Both the position numbers and the translations under genes were made by a program. This document shows positions 9,247-18,209 of a stretch of 64,000 nt of DNA, in pieces. Position 1 is the first letter of the stretch, and the number at the start of each line of letters is the position of its first letter. This stretch comes from Zhongshania aliphaticivorans (GTDB lineage: Bacteria > Pseudomonadota > Gammaproteobacteria > Pseudomonadales > Spongiibacteraceae), in assembly GCF_902705875.1 (NCBI RefSeq), contig NZ_CACSIK010000001.1:880742-944741 (forward strand). Reading direction: 5' to 3'. The notes beneath the pieces were generated by a model. It ran no database searches and had not been told where the DNA came from. It saw only the letters and a program-made list of their open reading frames with translations.

Positions 9247-10178
9247 TGATGTTATCGCGAGTCGCAGAACGTGTTTATTGGTTTGCGCGTTATCTTGAGC
9301 GTGTTGAAAGTATGGCTCGTCTCATTCAGGTTTACACGGGATTATTATTCGATTTACCAAGAGACACAGGTATTAGCTGGCATAACTTGGTTATCGCCAG
9401 TGGTAGCCACGCAGAATATAACCGCCGTTTTACCGTTCAGGACGAAAAGCGGGTGGTTAAGTTCTTACTTGAAGACCTCAGTAATCCAAGTTCATTGGCG
9501 TCGTCATTACGGATGGTTCGGGAAAATATTCGGACCACTAGAGACATCGTGCCCTTAGAAAGCTGGGAGTTGGTGAATGAGTTCCAGATATTCGTTGCAG
9601 ATAATATTAGTCAGGGTGTGAATCGCCGCTATCGCCATGAATTTCTTGAGGAAATTATCAAAACTTGTCAGCAAATTAACGGTTTGATTGCCGATACAAT
9701 GCGGCGTGATGCCGCATGGCATTTTTTGAATATGGGGCGCAGTTTAGAGCGCGCTGATATGACCATCCGTATTCTTGAGGCGGGTGCGAGTATGTCTAAC
9801 GACCTCATGGAAAATGATTCTAATCATGTTCTCGATGCGGTGTGGGGCAGTGTATTGGGTACATTGAATGCAACAATGCCTTATCGACGTACCATGAAAG
9901 TGGCAATTAATGGCGACGATTCAGCGCGCTTCTTGTTGGAAGATACCTTATTTCCTCGTTCAGTAAGCTCAGGCTTGTTAAGAATGAGAACCTCTGCTGA
10001 GGAGCTGCCTTCTAGCGAAAATGTACTGGCTTGTTTAGATAAATTCTTAAAAACCGTGACCAAGGGCAGCGATTATAACGATGTAGCGGAGGGTTTCCCT
10101 GCGTATCTAACTGAATTAGAAAAAAACTCGCTTGTGATCCATAAGGCTATTCAAGAAACGTGGTTTCAGCCAACCTAG
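9246..10178 (+). CDS. Alpha-E domain protein (DUF403 family)
   Basis: This 310-residue, all-helical protein has the family start MLSRVAERVYWFARYLERVESMARLIQV and the internal signature WHFLNMGRSLERADMTIRILE. Alpha-E proteins almost always sit beside or are fused to circularly permuted ATP-grasp proteins, and their biochemical role is unknown. Here the start codon overlaps the ATP-grasp stop. The same domain recurs as the C-terminal half of the fused protein at 10397-12922 (FWFGRYAERAESGLRLVR and WRFMEMGRRLERAQKSVELL), so the window carries two paralogous alpha-E units. Confidence 0.92.
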   Translation: MMLSRVAERVYWFARYLERVESMARLIQVYTGLLFDLPRDTGISWHNLVIASGSHAEYNRRFTVQDEKRVVKFLLEDLSNPSSLASSLRMVRENIRTTRDIVPLESWELVNEFQIFVADNISQGVNRRYRHEFLEEIIKTCQQINGLIADTMRRDAAWHFLNMGRSLERADMTIRILEAGASMSNDLMENDSNHVLDAVWGSVLGTLNATMPYRRTMKVAINGDDSARFLLEDTLFPRSVSSGLLRMRTSAEELPSSENVLACLDKFLKTVTKGSDYNDVAEGFPAYLTELEKNSLVIHKAIQETWFQPT

Positions 10179-10396
10179 TTGGGTATGACTAGGTACTTCT
10201 CGTAGTGGCATAGGTTTGCCCAGATAGGGGACTTACGGTAGTCTTCTCCATCGTGATTTGCTGGCGGTCGCGACACTAGCACTAATACAGTGCAATTTCG
10301 TAACTTTGCGATGCAAATTAGCGAATGTGGCCGTAGCGATATTCCTTTATTTTGGGTATTTCTTTTACTCGACGCACGCTTTTTGGCATCACATCC

Positions 10397-12922
10397 ATGT
10401 TAACTGATCGATTTGTTTATAAACCGCAACATGACCAATATGACGAGGTTATGGGGCCTGACGGTAAAGTGCGAGAGCATTGGCACTATCCAATGCGCGT
10501 ACTTAACGCTATGGGTATGGATGCCTTACTTGAGCGCCAGAGAACGGCTAAGCGTATTCTACGCGATGATGGCGCCAGTTACAGTCCTGGCGATCAGCTC
10601 AATGTAAGCCATACTTGGAGCTTAGACTTACTGCCGATGATCCTGTCGAGTCAGGAGTGGGAGTCTATCGAGAACGCATTACGCGAGCGTTCCGAGCTTT
10701 TAAATTTAATTTTAAGTGACTTATACGGTGAGCGAACGCTCATCAGCAGTAAAGTTATTCCAGCGGCCGCTATCTTTAGTCATCCAGGTTTTTTGCGTGC
10801 CTGCGATGGAATTCGTCTACCCGGCGAACACCAGCTGATTTTTCATGCCGCAGATTTGGTTCGTTCAGCTAGCGGTGAATGGTTGGTTATAGGTGACCGT
10901 ACACAGGCACCGTCGGGAACAGGTTATGCCTTAGAGAATAGAACCGTTTTGCGACGGGTAATGCCTAGTCTCTTCCGCGATGCGCATGTTCATCGTCTCT
11001 CCAACTTTTTTCTGCAATGGCGTCGCAAATTAGCGGAATTGAGTCCCACCAAAGATGCGCCGTTAATTGTTTACCTTACCCAAGGTGCATTTAAAGAAAA
11101 CTCTTTTGAAGATGCCTATCTTGCCAACTATCTTGGCTATCCGCTGGTTCAGGGGCGAGATCTAACCGTCCGTAAAGGTGCGCTGTGGCTAAAATCTTTG
11201 GATGGCCTTCGCAAAGTTGATGTTGTTGTGCGTCGAATCGATGACAGCGTGGCAGATCCTGTTGTTTCGCGGCAAAGTTTTGGTCAAGGTGTCCCCGGTT
11301 TAACCGAGGTGGCACGGGCCGGTGGTGTCATTATTGCCAATTCACTGGGTAGCGGCATCTTAGAAAGTCCTGTTTTGGCTAAATATATGCCTGCCATTGC
11401 TCGACATTTTCTTGGTCGCGATCTGCGCTTAAGCTCAGTACCAACTTGGTGGTGTGGTGATGCGGATGACTTGGAGTATGTCAAAGCGCATTTTGATGAC
11501 CTGCTAATTCGTCATACCTGCCGTATGCCCGGACGTCATAGCCAGTTTGTGGCAGAGCTTAATCCAGAAGAGCGCGCTGCCTTAATGGCGAAGGTATTGG
11601 CAAACCCGATAGATTACGTAGCCCAGAGTGCGGTGCGACCCTCTCAGACACCGGCCCTAGATGGCAATGTGTTTAGTAGCCGGCCACTGGTTATGCGTGG
11701 CTTTACCGTTGCCAGCGGTAGTTCTTACAGTGTTATGCCGGGTGGTCTTACTCATGTCGGTACTCACACCGATACCCAGCACATTGTTAGTCACTATGGT
11801 GGTGGCAGCAAAGATACCTGGATATTGGCATCCGAACCGGAAATAGAAGACAGTGTTTTTGAACCGGAAAAATTAGCTCGCCAAAAGATGGACCGAAATT
11901 TCAGTCTGCCTAGTCGTGTTATCGATAATTTATTTTGGTTTGGCCGCTATGCGGAGCGCGCAGAATCTGGTTTGCGTTTGGTTCGAACGGCTTTTGAAGA
12001 GCTCAACAGTATTGAGCCCTTGTCGCCCGATAACCGCCGTATATTACTGTGCTCAGTGACTAAAGTTACCGGCACCTTTCCTGGCTTTACGGCAAAAGGG
12101 GCTGACTTCGAAAACCCAGAGCATGAGCTGCTTGATATAGTGTCAAATCGCTCTAGACCGGGAAGTATTGCTCATTGCCTTGAGGCTATTTTACATTCAG
12201 CAGACGGTGTAAAAGAGTTGCTGTCTAACGATATGCTGCGTTTGGTTAATGACATTCGTGATGGCATGGAGTATTTAAACAAGAACCTTGAGAGCAGCTT
12301 GCAGGCCGCGCCGGAAGAATTGCTAGACCCACTGATTACCAGCTTGCTGGCGCTATGTGGTTTAAGCCAAGAAAGTATGGTGCGTGGTCGTGCTTGGCGC
12401 TTTATGGAAATGGGGCGTCGTTTAGAGCGAGCGCAAAAATCTGTTGAGCTTCTCAGCCATATATTAATTCCCGGCAAAAGCGATGGCCAAGGTATGCCTT
12501 TGTTAAAGCCGGTATTGGCAAGTTTAGAATCACGAATAGTGTATAAGCGTTATTATCGCAGTGGTTATCGTTTAGATAAGGGTATGGAGCTATTGTTGTT
12601 TGATCGCCAAAACCCCCGATCCGTCATGTTTCAGTTAGAGAGTTTGCGCAATCATTTGGAAGACGTTGAAGGTCCAAATAAAGGCGTTCAGCTGAGTGAT
12701 GATATGCGTTGTATTCTGCGCGCCACAAATAATTTATTACTAACACCCTTGGATGAAATTGCGCAGCGCGATGAGAAAACCGGCGAGCACCTCCGGCTGG
12801 GTAAATTGTTGACGCAATTAGACAGTGATCTTAAGGCCGCGTCCCAAGCTATTGCAGATCGTTATTTTGATCACGCAATGGGGCCGCAACCCGTGGAAAT
12901 GAGCGGTAGAGGTGTTTCATGA
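10397..12922 (+). CDS. Fused circularly permuted ATP-grasp / alpha-E protein
   Basis: This is one polypeptide of about 841 residues in which an ATP-grasp half (landmarks DRTQAPSGTGYALENR, VVRRIDDSVADP, MPGGLTHVGT, GGGSKDTWI) is followed by an alpha-E half beginning near SRVIDNLFWFGRYAERAESGLRL. ATG at 10397 (MLTDRFVYKP) is chosen; an in-frame TTG at 10352 would add 15 residues, and neither has a good ribosome-binding site. It follows the separate ATP-grasp and alpha-E genes after a 173-218 base gap that may hold a second promoter, and overlaps the transglutaminase gene by four bases (ATGA). The ATP-grasp half has lost some motifs seen in the separate copy: no GGYGMLVGP-like sequence is present. 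One copy may therefore be regulatory or have a different substrate. Confidence 0.9.
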   Translation: MLTDRFVYKPQHDQYDEVMGPDGKVREHWHYPMRVLNAMGMDALLERQRTAKRILRDDGASYSPGDQLNVSHTWSLDLLPMILSSQEWESIENALRERSELLNLILSDLYGERTLISSKVIPAAAIFSHPGFLRACDGIRLPGEHQLIFHAADLVRSASGEWLVIGDRTQAPSGTGYALENRTVLRRVMPSLFRDAHVHRLSNFFLQWRRKLAELSPTKDAPLIVYLTQGAFKENSFEDAYLANYLGYPLVQGRDLTVRKGALWLKSLDGLRKVDVVVRRIDDSVADPVVSRQSFGQGVPGLTEVARAGGVIIANSLGSGILESPVLAKYMPAIARHFLGRDLRLSSVPTWWCGDADDLEYVKAHFDDLLIRHTCRMPGRHSQFVAELNPEERAALMAKVLANPIDYVAQSAVRPSQTPALDGNVFSSRPLVMRGFTVASGSSYSVMPGGLTHVGTHTDTQHIVSHYGGGSKDTWILASEPEIEDSVFEPEKLARQKMDRNFSLPSRVIDNLFWFGRYAERAESGLRLVRTAFEELNSIEPLSPDNRRILLCSVTKVTGTFPGFTAKGADFENPEHELLDIVSNRSRPGSIAHCLEAILHSADGVKELLSNDMLRLVNDIRDGMEYLNKNLESSLQAAPEELLDPLITSLLALCGLSQESMVRGRAWRFMEMGRRLERAQKSVELLSHILIPGKSDGQGMPLLKPVLASLESRIVYKRYYRSGYRLDKGMELLLFDRQNPRSVMFQLESLRNHLEDVEGPNKGVQLSDDMRCILRATNNLLLTPLDEIAQRDEKTGEHLRLGKLLTQLDSDLKAASQAIADRYFDHAMGPQPVEMSGRGVS

Positions 12923-13872
12923 AATACAGGGTAAGGCACTCCACCCGTTACGAATATGCCGACCAAGTAAATCAGGGATATAACGTTGCGTATTTAATTC
13001 CGCGAGACTGCAATGGCCAGCGAGTGAATTTTAGTGATATTCGCATCATTCCTGCGCCAACCAGCAGAATAAAACGGGTCGATTATTTTGGTAACGTAGT
13101 GTGTCATTTTACCCTTGAGCGGCCACACCGTTCACTGGAGGTCATTGTTGACAGTGAGGTTGACGTTGCGCCGCCAGAGCCGCGCTTATTGAGTGGCGGA
13201 ATAACCTGCAAAGAAGTGCTATTTGCTTTGAGCTCAGGGGTTGAGCAAGAAGATATGTTTGCCTCTGAATTTTGTTTTACATCACCTATGATTGCGGTTA
13301 ATCAGGTGTTAGCAGACTTTGGTCGAGATTTATTTCTTCCTGACAAGCCCTTTCTTGAAGCAGTAAGTGCGCTGAACACACGAATTTTTCAAGATTTTAA
13401 ATACGACCCAGGGTTTTCCACGGTGGCAACGCCATTAGACGAGGTGCTAAAAAATCGTCGCGGAGTATGCCAAGACTTTGCGCACTTGGCGATCGGCGTG
13501 CTCAGAAGTTTAGGGTTTTCAGCTCGTTATGTAAGTGGCTATCTTGAAACCTTGCCGCCACCAGGTCAGGTGAAAATGCAGGGGGCAGATGCCTCTCATG
13601 CTTGGTTTGCTGTCTATATACCGGGTGATGACTGGCAGGATTTTGATCCAACTAACAATGTCATGCCAGAGGATCAACATATTACCACTGCATGGGGTCG
13701 AGATTACTCCGACGTCACTCCGTTAAAAGGGGTTGTCTTTGGCGGGGGTGGTAAACAGATATTATCCGTGGCCGTGGACGTATCACGAGTTGAGCTGGGA
13801 AATCCTGTCGGATTTAGCTCTGTACCTCACGTTCCCCCGCAATCGCAGGGTCAATCCCAGTCCCAGTCCTGA
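12919..13872 (+). CDS. Transglutaminase-like cysteine peptidase, N-terminal beta-domain type
   Basis: This 317-residue protein has an N-terminal bacterial transglutaminase-associated domain (MKYRVRHSTRYEYADQVNQGYNVAYLIPR) and a papain-fold core. The catalytic triad is visible: Cys in RRGVCQDFAHLA (about residue 187), His in ASHAWFAVYIP and Asp in WQDFDPTNN. There is no signal peptide, so it acts in the cytoplasm. It is the last gene of the ATP-grasp/alpha-E cluster, coupled to the fusion gene by an ATGA overlap. In this context the likely roles are cleaving or transferring the peptide made by the ligases. The C terminus ends in a short Gln/Ser repeat (SQGQSQSQS). Confidence 0.9.
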   Translation: MKYRVRHSTRYEYADQVNQGYNVAYLIPRDCNGQRVNFSDIRIIPAPTSRIKRVDYFGNVVCHFTLERPHRSLEVIVDSEVDVAPPEPRLLSGGITCKEVLFALSSGVEQEDMFASEFCFTSPMIAVNQVLADFGRDLFLPDKPFLEAVSALNTRIFQDFKYDPGFSTVATPLDEVLKNRRGVCQDFAHLAIGVLRSLGFSARYVSGYLETLPPPGQVKMQGADASHAWFAVYIPGDDWQDFDPTNNVMPEDQHITTAWGRDYSDVTPLKGVVFGGGGKQILSVAVDVSRVELGNPVGFSSVPHVPPQSQGQSQSQS

Positions 13873-14089
13873 TTAGAGCCAGAGTCTTTAGCATTGCGAG
13901 AGCGATATAAAGTAGCGGCAAAAGGGGTGTTGCCTCTTGAGCTTGGGACATTAGCGCGCGAAACAATATTAACTTTAAATACTAGCGTGTTACGTCAATA
14001 CATCTGTATATGGATTGTGTATTGCGGACCACAATAGCGCTGTGTAAAAGTCTAGGGTTTTACTTGATTAGAAGAGGCGGATTCTGAAA

Positions 14090-14467
14090 ATGAAAAGACA
14101 TGGTCTATCTATAGGAATCGAAAGAACAGGGAGTGAGTTTTTCCTTTCTTTAAAAGCGCAAGGGACTTTAACTCACGATGATTATAATATCATTACGCCA
14201 TTGATAGATTCAGCCTTGGCGGAAGTGAAAAACCCAAAAGTGAAAGCCCTTATTGACGGGACAGAGTTAGATGGCTGGGATGCAAGAGCTGCGTGGGATG
14301 ATTTTAAAATTGGTTTAAAGCACGGCAATGAATTTGAAAAAATCTCCATATATGGGAATAAAAAATGGCAGCAGTTGGCGGCAAAAGTGGGTGCATGGTT
14401 TGTTGCTGGAGAGATTAAGTACTTTGATAATGAGGTTGACGCTATATCGTGGCTGAATGAAAAATAA
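14090..14467 (+). CDS. SpoIIAA-like (STAS-related) protein
   Basis: This 125-residue cytoplasmic protein resembles the SpoIIAA-like family (PF11964 type). Family traits are the N-terminal strand pair (GLSIGIERTGSEFFLSLKAQGTLTHDDY), the central VKALIDGTELDGWDARAAWDDFKIGLKHGNEFEKISIYG and the C-terminal WFVAGEIKYFDNEVDAISWL. Proteins of this family are of unknown function, often linked to membranes or stress. A GAGGCGG-type ribosome-binding site lies upstream. It stands alone, 217 bases after the transglutaminase gene. Confidence 0.8.
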   Translation: MKRHGLSIGIERTGSEFFLSLKAQGTLTHDDYNIITPLIDSALAEVKNPKVKALIDGTELDGWDARAAWDDFKIGLKHGNEFEKISIYGNKKWQQLAAKVGAWFVAGEIKYFDNEVDAISWLNEK

Positions 14468-14551
14468 GCAACTTTTTAGCGACAATGAAGATACTTCGCC
14501 GTATTGTGCCTTGGGTTTTAGTTATCTTCGATTAACGATAAGGTAGTAAAC

Positions 14552-14899
14552 GTGTCTAAGTTTTTCTTTAAGGGCCGCAAAGATGCGCGGCAAAGCCATA
14601 TCAACCATGGTTATCAGACTAATGCGGTGGTGAAAGCCGGTAGTAAAAAACACCCGCTTAATTTGGTGGTAAACAGCGAACAGCGCAAGGTTGAACTTGA
14701 AGCGATGGTGACTGAGGCTGGCTTGTATGCGGATATTGCCATTGATACCAGCGAGCTCGCGGTTGAAGATATCTCTGAATTAACGGTGATGTTAAGTAAT
14801 AAAGGGACGCAAATAGTTGAGAAAACCCCTGCTCGTAATGATCCCTGTTATTGCGGCAGTGGTAAAAAATACAAAAAATGTTGTGCGCTTAGCGCCTGA
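14552..14899 (+). CDS. SEC-C metal-binding motif protein (PBPRA1643-like)
   Basis: This 115-residue protein has a C-terminal SEC-C zinc motif, NDPCYCGSGKKYKKCC, as found at the end of SecA and in many small proteins. The N-terminal KFFFKGRKDARQSHINHGYQTN matches the small PBPRA1643 family. GTG at 14552 is preceded by AAGGTAG. The function is unknown; the motif binds zinc and often mediates protein or ribosome contacts. Confidence 0.85.
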   Translation: MSKFFFKGRKDARQSHINHGYQTNAVVKAGSKKHPLNLVVNSEQRKVELEAMVTEAGLYADIAIDTSELAVEDISELTVMLSNKGTQIVEKTPARNDPCYCGSGKKYKKCCALSA

Positions 14900-14906
14900 A
14901 TAATCC

Positions 14907-15272
14907 CTATCTCGTTTTTTTGGCATTGATAATGGCCTGGGCGTGGCTAGATGATATTGGACGAGTGGCAAAGGGGCTGATATTACTTCCGCCAGTATTT
15001 CCACTAGGCACGAGCCCCAGGCTTGTTTTTGTCGCTGCACCAATAATTCTAAAAACTTGCCCAAATATCTCTCGAAAATCGCCTTGCCGTATTCCCCACA
15101 TCAACATTAAGCAGTGAACCTTGGTGTGTTGATATGTTGATTCCTGCCCGAGAACGTGAGCATTTTCCAAGTGAGTAAATTCCTTGGCGGTGTCTCTACG
15201 GTGTCTAGCTTTAAGGGCTAAGCCCAGCTCTTTATTGACATGGGGCGCAATATTTTTTGTGAATTTCCGCAT
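14907..15272 (-). CDS. DUF3703 family protein
   Basis: This 121-residue protein on the minus strand has the family pattern: KELGLALKARHRRDTAKEFTHLENAHVLGQESTYQHTKVHCLMLMWGIRQGDFREIFGQVFRIIGAATKT. The helical His-rich segment (HLENAHVLGQ, HTKVH) recalls a metal- or haem-binding helix pair, but the family has no assigned function. Its end lies only seven bases from the end of the convergent SEC-C gene. GGGTGATTA precedes the ATG. Confidence 0.75.
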   Translation of the reverse strand: MRKFTKNIAPHVNKELGLALKARHRRDTAKEFTHLENAHVLGQESTYQHTKVHCLMLMWGIRQGDFREIFGQVFRIIGAATKTSLGLVPSGNTGGSNISPFATRPISSSHAQAIINAKKTR

Positions 15273-15501
15273 AGTTAATCACCCATCTATTTAATTCAGG
15301 CCATAGCTGAAAGATAAGCGAAAGTGATTGTCCTGACAATGCGCTAGGTATTGTTATTAAGTCGCTGAGGCCTGTCAGTCTCGTCTATCCGAGGGAGGGT
15401 GATTAAAGCCACACTCGACTATGCTTAATCCCTATGTGGCCGCGACGGTCCCAGTTCTGCTCAGTTTACTTTATTAATTAAAACAACAATAAGAGGTGGT
15501 G

Positions 15502-16362
15502 ATGTTTTTAGGTTCAAACTGTATTGCATTAGTCACGGGAGCAACGCGTGGCGCGGGAAAAGGGATTGCACTCGCTTTAGCTGATGCCGGCGCAACCGTG
15601 TATATAACGGGTCGCAGTCAGGTTGAAGGTGATTCTGCTTTGCCGGGTACATTGGATGCAACGGCCAAGGACATCAATCAGCGTGGCGGGATTGGTATCC
15701 CCCTAATATGTGATCATGGCAATGATGACGAGGTTGCCAGTGTGTTTCAGCGAATAGAGCGCGATCATGGCAAGCTGGATATCCTTGTCAATAATGCCCT
15801 TGCTGTTCCCGACGGATTAACCCTACCCGGTCCGTTTTGGCAGAAACCCCTTAAGCTGCAAGATATTTTAAATGTTGGGATGAGGTCGAGCTATGTCGCC
15901 GCGTATTACGCAGCCCCGTTGCTTATAAAGCACGGTGGACTCCTTGTTAACACCTCCTCGCCAGGTGGCCGGAGTTATATGCATGGCCCAGCTTACGGAG
16001 CGGGTAAAGCGGCTATTGATAAAATGGCCCATGATATGGCGGTGGATTTTGCTCCTTTTGAGGTTGCTGTGGTGTCATTGTGGATGGGGCTGTTAAAAAC
16101 CGAACGTACTCAGGCGGTTTTCGATGCTGATCCAGAGCTATATGGTGAAATGATGGCGATGGCGGAGTCACCAGAGTTTACCGGCCGAGTCATTAGCGCG
16201 CTGGCAGCAGATAAAGAGCGGATGGCGCGCAGCGGTAAGATTTGGTTTGCTGCAGAGCTTGGTGCTGAGTATGGCTTAACGGATATTGATGGACGTTTAC
16301 CGCCGTCGCCGAGGCTAATGTTTGGTGATGAAACCCAGTTCAGCGACGTGGTGGTTCAGTGA
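15502..16362 (+). CDS. SDR-family oxidoreductase (DHRS1-like)
   Basis: This 286-residue short-chain dehydrogenase/reductase starts at ATG 15502, five bases after AGAGG (a GTG at 15496 is also in frame). It shows TGATRGAGKG for cofactor binding, LDILVNNA, catalytic Ser in NTSSPGG and the YGAGK catalytic Tyr/Lys pair. It resembles the DHRS1-type branch. It opens a catabolic island whose following genes are lower meta-cleavage enzymes, so its substrate may be a hydroxylated intermediate of the same compound. The exact substrate cannot be read from sequence. Confidence 0.88.
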   Translation: MFLGSNCIALVTGATRGAGKGIALALADAGATVYITGRSQVEGDSALPGTLDATAKDINQRGGIGIPLICDHGNDDEVASVFQRIERDHGKLDILVNNALAVPDGLTLPGPFWQKPLKLQDILNVGMRSSYVAAYYAAPLLIKHGGLLVNTSSPGGRSYMHGPAYGAGKAAIDKMAHDMAVDFAPFEVAVVSLWMGLLKTERTQAVFDADPELYGEMMAMAESPEFTGRVISALAADKERMARSGKIWFAAELGAEYGLTDIDGRLPPSPRLMFGDETQFSDVVVQ

Positions 16363-16541
16363 TTGAATACTCAAAGCAGTAATAGTGGGGCGACTACCCA
16401 TATGCTGTCATCCATTTGAGGTATTAGGGAGCTTGGCCCAAACCGGTACTATTATCATGGTGTAAAAGAGTGAATTAGCATTGTTTTAGCAGTGCTAACA
16501 CGCTTGAGCTCTTTAATATTTTGTACCGGGGAATAATAACA

Positions 16542-17375
16542 ATGGCAGTGAACGTAGCGGGATTACCAGAGGAAAACTATGCCAAACTGCCCAATGGACA
16601 CCGCCTACATTATATAGATTATGGTCATGGTCCGGTGGTTGTTTTTTTACATGGCAGTGGTAGCGGTGCAAGTGGCCACAGTAATTTTAAATATAATTAT
16701 CCTTATTTAGCTGAACAGGGCTATCGAGTGATAGTGCCCGACCTCATAGGTTATGGCTACTCTGATAAGCCAGAAGATATTGCTTACCACCTCGACGTTT
16801 TTGTTGAGTGCATAGCGCAATTATTAGATCACTTGGGTGTTGGCAGTTGTTCCTTGATTGGTAACTCGCTGGGTGGTGCGATTGCCATAAAATATACCTT
16901 AGATAATCCCTCTCAAATTGAAAAGCTAGTCTTAATGGCGCCAGGCGGGATAGAGGAACAAGCAGACTATTTTCAGATGCCCGGCATGCAAATAATGAAA
17001 GAAGTGTTCACTTCAGGGCCGATGGCGCCGGAGCGTTTAGAAGATTTTATTCGCCGGGGATTGGTGTACGACGATAGCGTTGTTGATGAGCAGTTAATTA
17101 ATGAGCGCTGGGGTATTTTTCAACAACAAAATAGTCAGGTCATTAGCTCGATGGTCGTGCCAAATATGGCCGCTAGCTTGCACGAAATTAGCTGTCCCGT
17201 CCTCGCCTTTTGGGGTGTAAATGAAAAAATGATGCCGGAAACCGGCATTCAAACCCTCGCTAAAAATTGTACCAATATCCGCCTAATGTTGGTGTCGCAG
17301 TGTGGCCATTGGGTCATGGTTGAGCATCGCGAGATGTTTAATCGAACTACTGCTGATTTCTTGAGATACGACTAA
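16542..17375 (+). CDS. Alpha/beta hydrolase, meta-cleavage product hydrolase type
   Basis: This 277-residue alpha/beta-fold enzyme begins at ATG 16542 behind GGGGA. It has the oxyanion HGSGSG, the nucleophile elbow GNSLGGA (Ser near residue 109) and QCGHWVMVE (catalytic His near 256). In BphD/MhpC/HsaD-type enzymes the triad acid lies in WGxxD; here the corresponding sequence is WGVNEKMMP with Glu228. The reaction expected is C-C hydrolysis of a ring-cleavage product to 2-hydroxypenta-2,4-dienoate plus an acid, since the next gene is the dienoate hydratase and overlaps this one (TAATG). The acid half, and hence the original aromatic or steroid, is unknown. Confidence 0.85.
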   Translation: MAVNVAGLPEENYAKLPNGHRLHYIDYGHGPVVVFLHGSGSGASGHSNFKYNYPYLAEQGYRVIVPDLIGYGYSDKPEDIAYHLDVFVECIAQLLDHLGVGSCSLIGNSLGGAIAIKYTLDNPSQIEKLVLMAPGGIEEQADYFQMPGMQIMKEVFTSGPMAPERLEDFIRRGLVYDDSVVDEQLINERWGIFQQQNSQVISSMVVPNMAASLHEISCPVLAFWGVNEKMMPETGIQTLAKNCTNIRLMLVSQCGHWVMVEHREMFNRTTADFLRYD

Positions 17376-18166
17376 TGATGCAGAAAGACCGTATTAATAA
17401 ACTTGGTGATGCACTGTATGAAACCATGCGCAGTTTTAAACCCATGGCGCCGTTAACAGAGCTAGAGCCAAAGATTAGTTTAGATGATGCCTATTACATT
17501 TCATTGCAAATGTTGAAGCGTCGAGTTGAAGGGGATGGTGAAAAAGTTGTCGGTAAAAAAATTGGGGTAACCAGTAAAGTAGTTCAAGACATGTTAGGTG
17601 TGCATCAACCTGATTTTGGTTTTTTAACCGATGCAATGGCCTACCCAAATGGCGCGGATATCTCGGTAGCTGGAAACTTGATTCAACCTCGTGCTGAGGC
17701 CGAAATTGGTTTCAAGCTTAAGTCAGATTTATTGGGGCCCGGTGTGACTGAGCAAGATGTGCTTGACGCTACCGAATGTATTATGCCGTGTTTTGAAATT
17801 GTTGATTCGAGGATTACCGATTGGAATATTCGTATTCAAGATACGGTTTCCGATAATGCGTCGTGCGGGGTATATGTCCTGGGCGATGAGACAGCAGACC
17901 CTAATCAGCATGATTTACCTCAGCTTAAAATAACAGTTTGGAAAAATGGCGAACTGCTTAGCGAGGGGGTAGGCAGTGCGGTGCAGGGGAATCCTTTGAC
18001 GGCGGTAGCGTGGCTGGCCAATACCTTGGGGCGGTTCGGAATTCCTTTTAAAGCGGGTGAGGTCATTTTGTCAGGCTCTCTGGTGCCTTTAGAGCCGGTG
18101 GTGGCTGGAGACAAAATGGAAATGCAATTACATGGAATTGGTCGTGCGTCGGTACAGTTTGTTTGA
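17375..18166 (+). CDS. 2-hydroxypenta-2,4-dienoate hydratase (2-oxopent-4-enoate hydratase)
   Basis: This 263-residue enzyme adds water to 2-hydroxypenta-2,4-dienoate to give 4-hydroxy-2-oxovalerate. The fumarylacetoacetase-like hydratase signature is clear: KIGVTSKVVQDMLGVHQPDFGFLTDAM, the metal-binding PRAEAEIGFKL, and the substrate-loop CFEIVDSRITDW. It is of MhpD/DmpE/TesE type and full length. Its ATG overlaps the stop of the hydrolase gene. Acetaldehyde dehydrogenase and aldolase genes follow, making a complete lower pathway. Confidence 0.93.
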   Translation: MMQKDRINKLGDALYETMRSFKPMAPLTELEPKISLDDAYYISLQMLKRRVEGDGEKVVGKKIGVTSKVVQDMLGVHQPDFGFLTDAMAYPNGADISVAGNLIQPRAEAEIGFKLKSDLLGPGVTEQDVLDATECIMPCFEIVDSRITDWNIRIQDTVSDNASCGVYVLGDETADPNQHDLPQLKITVWKNGELLSEGVGSAVQGNPLTAVAWLANTLGRFGIPFKAGEVILSGSLVPLEPVVAGDKMEMQLHGIGRASVQFV

Positions 18167-18209
18167 GCTGAATTGATAAGCTGGGCGTTAATGAAGAGAG
18201 TGTAGAAAG

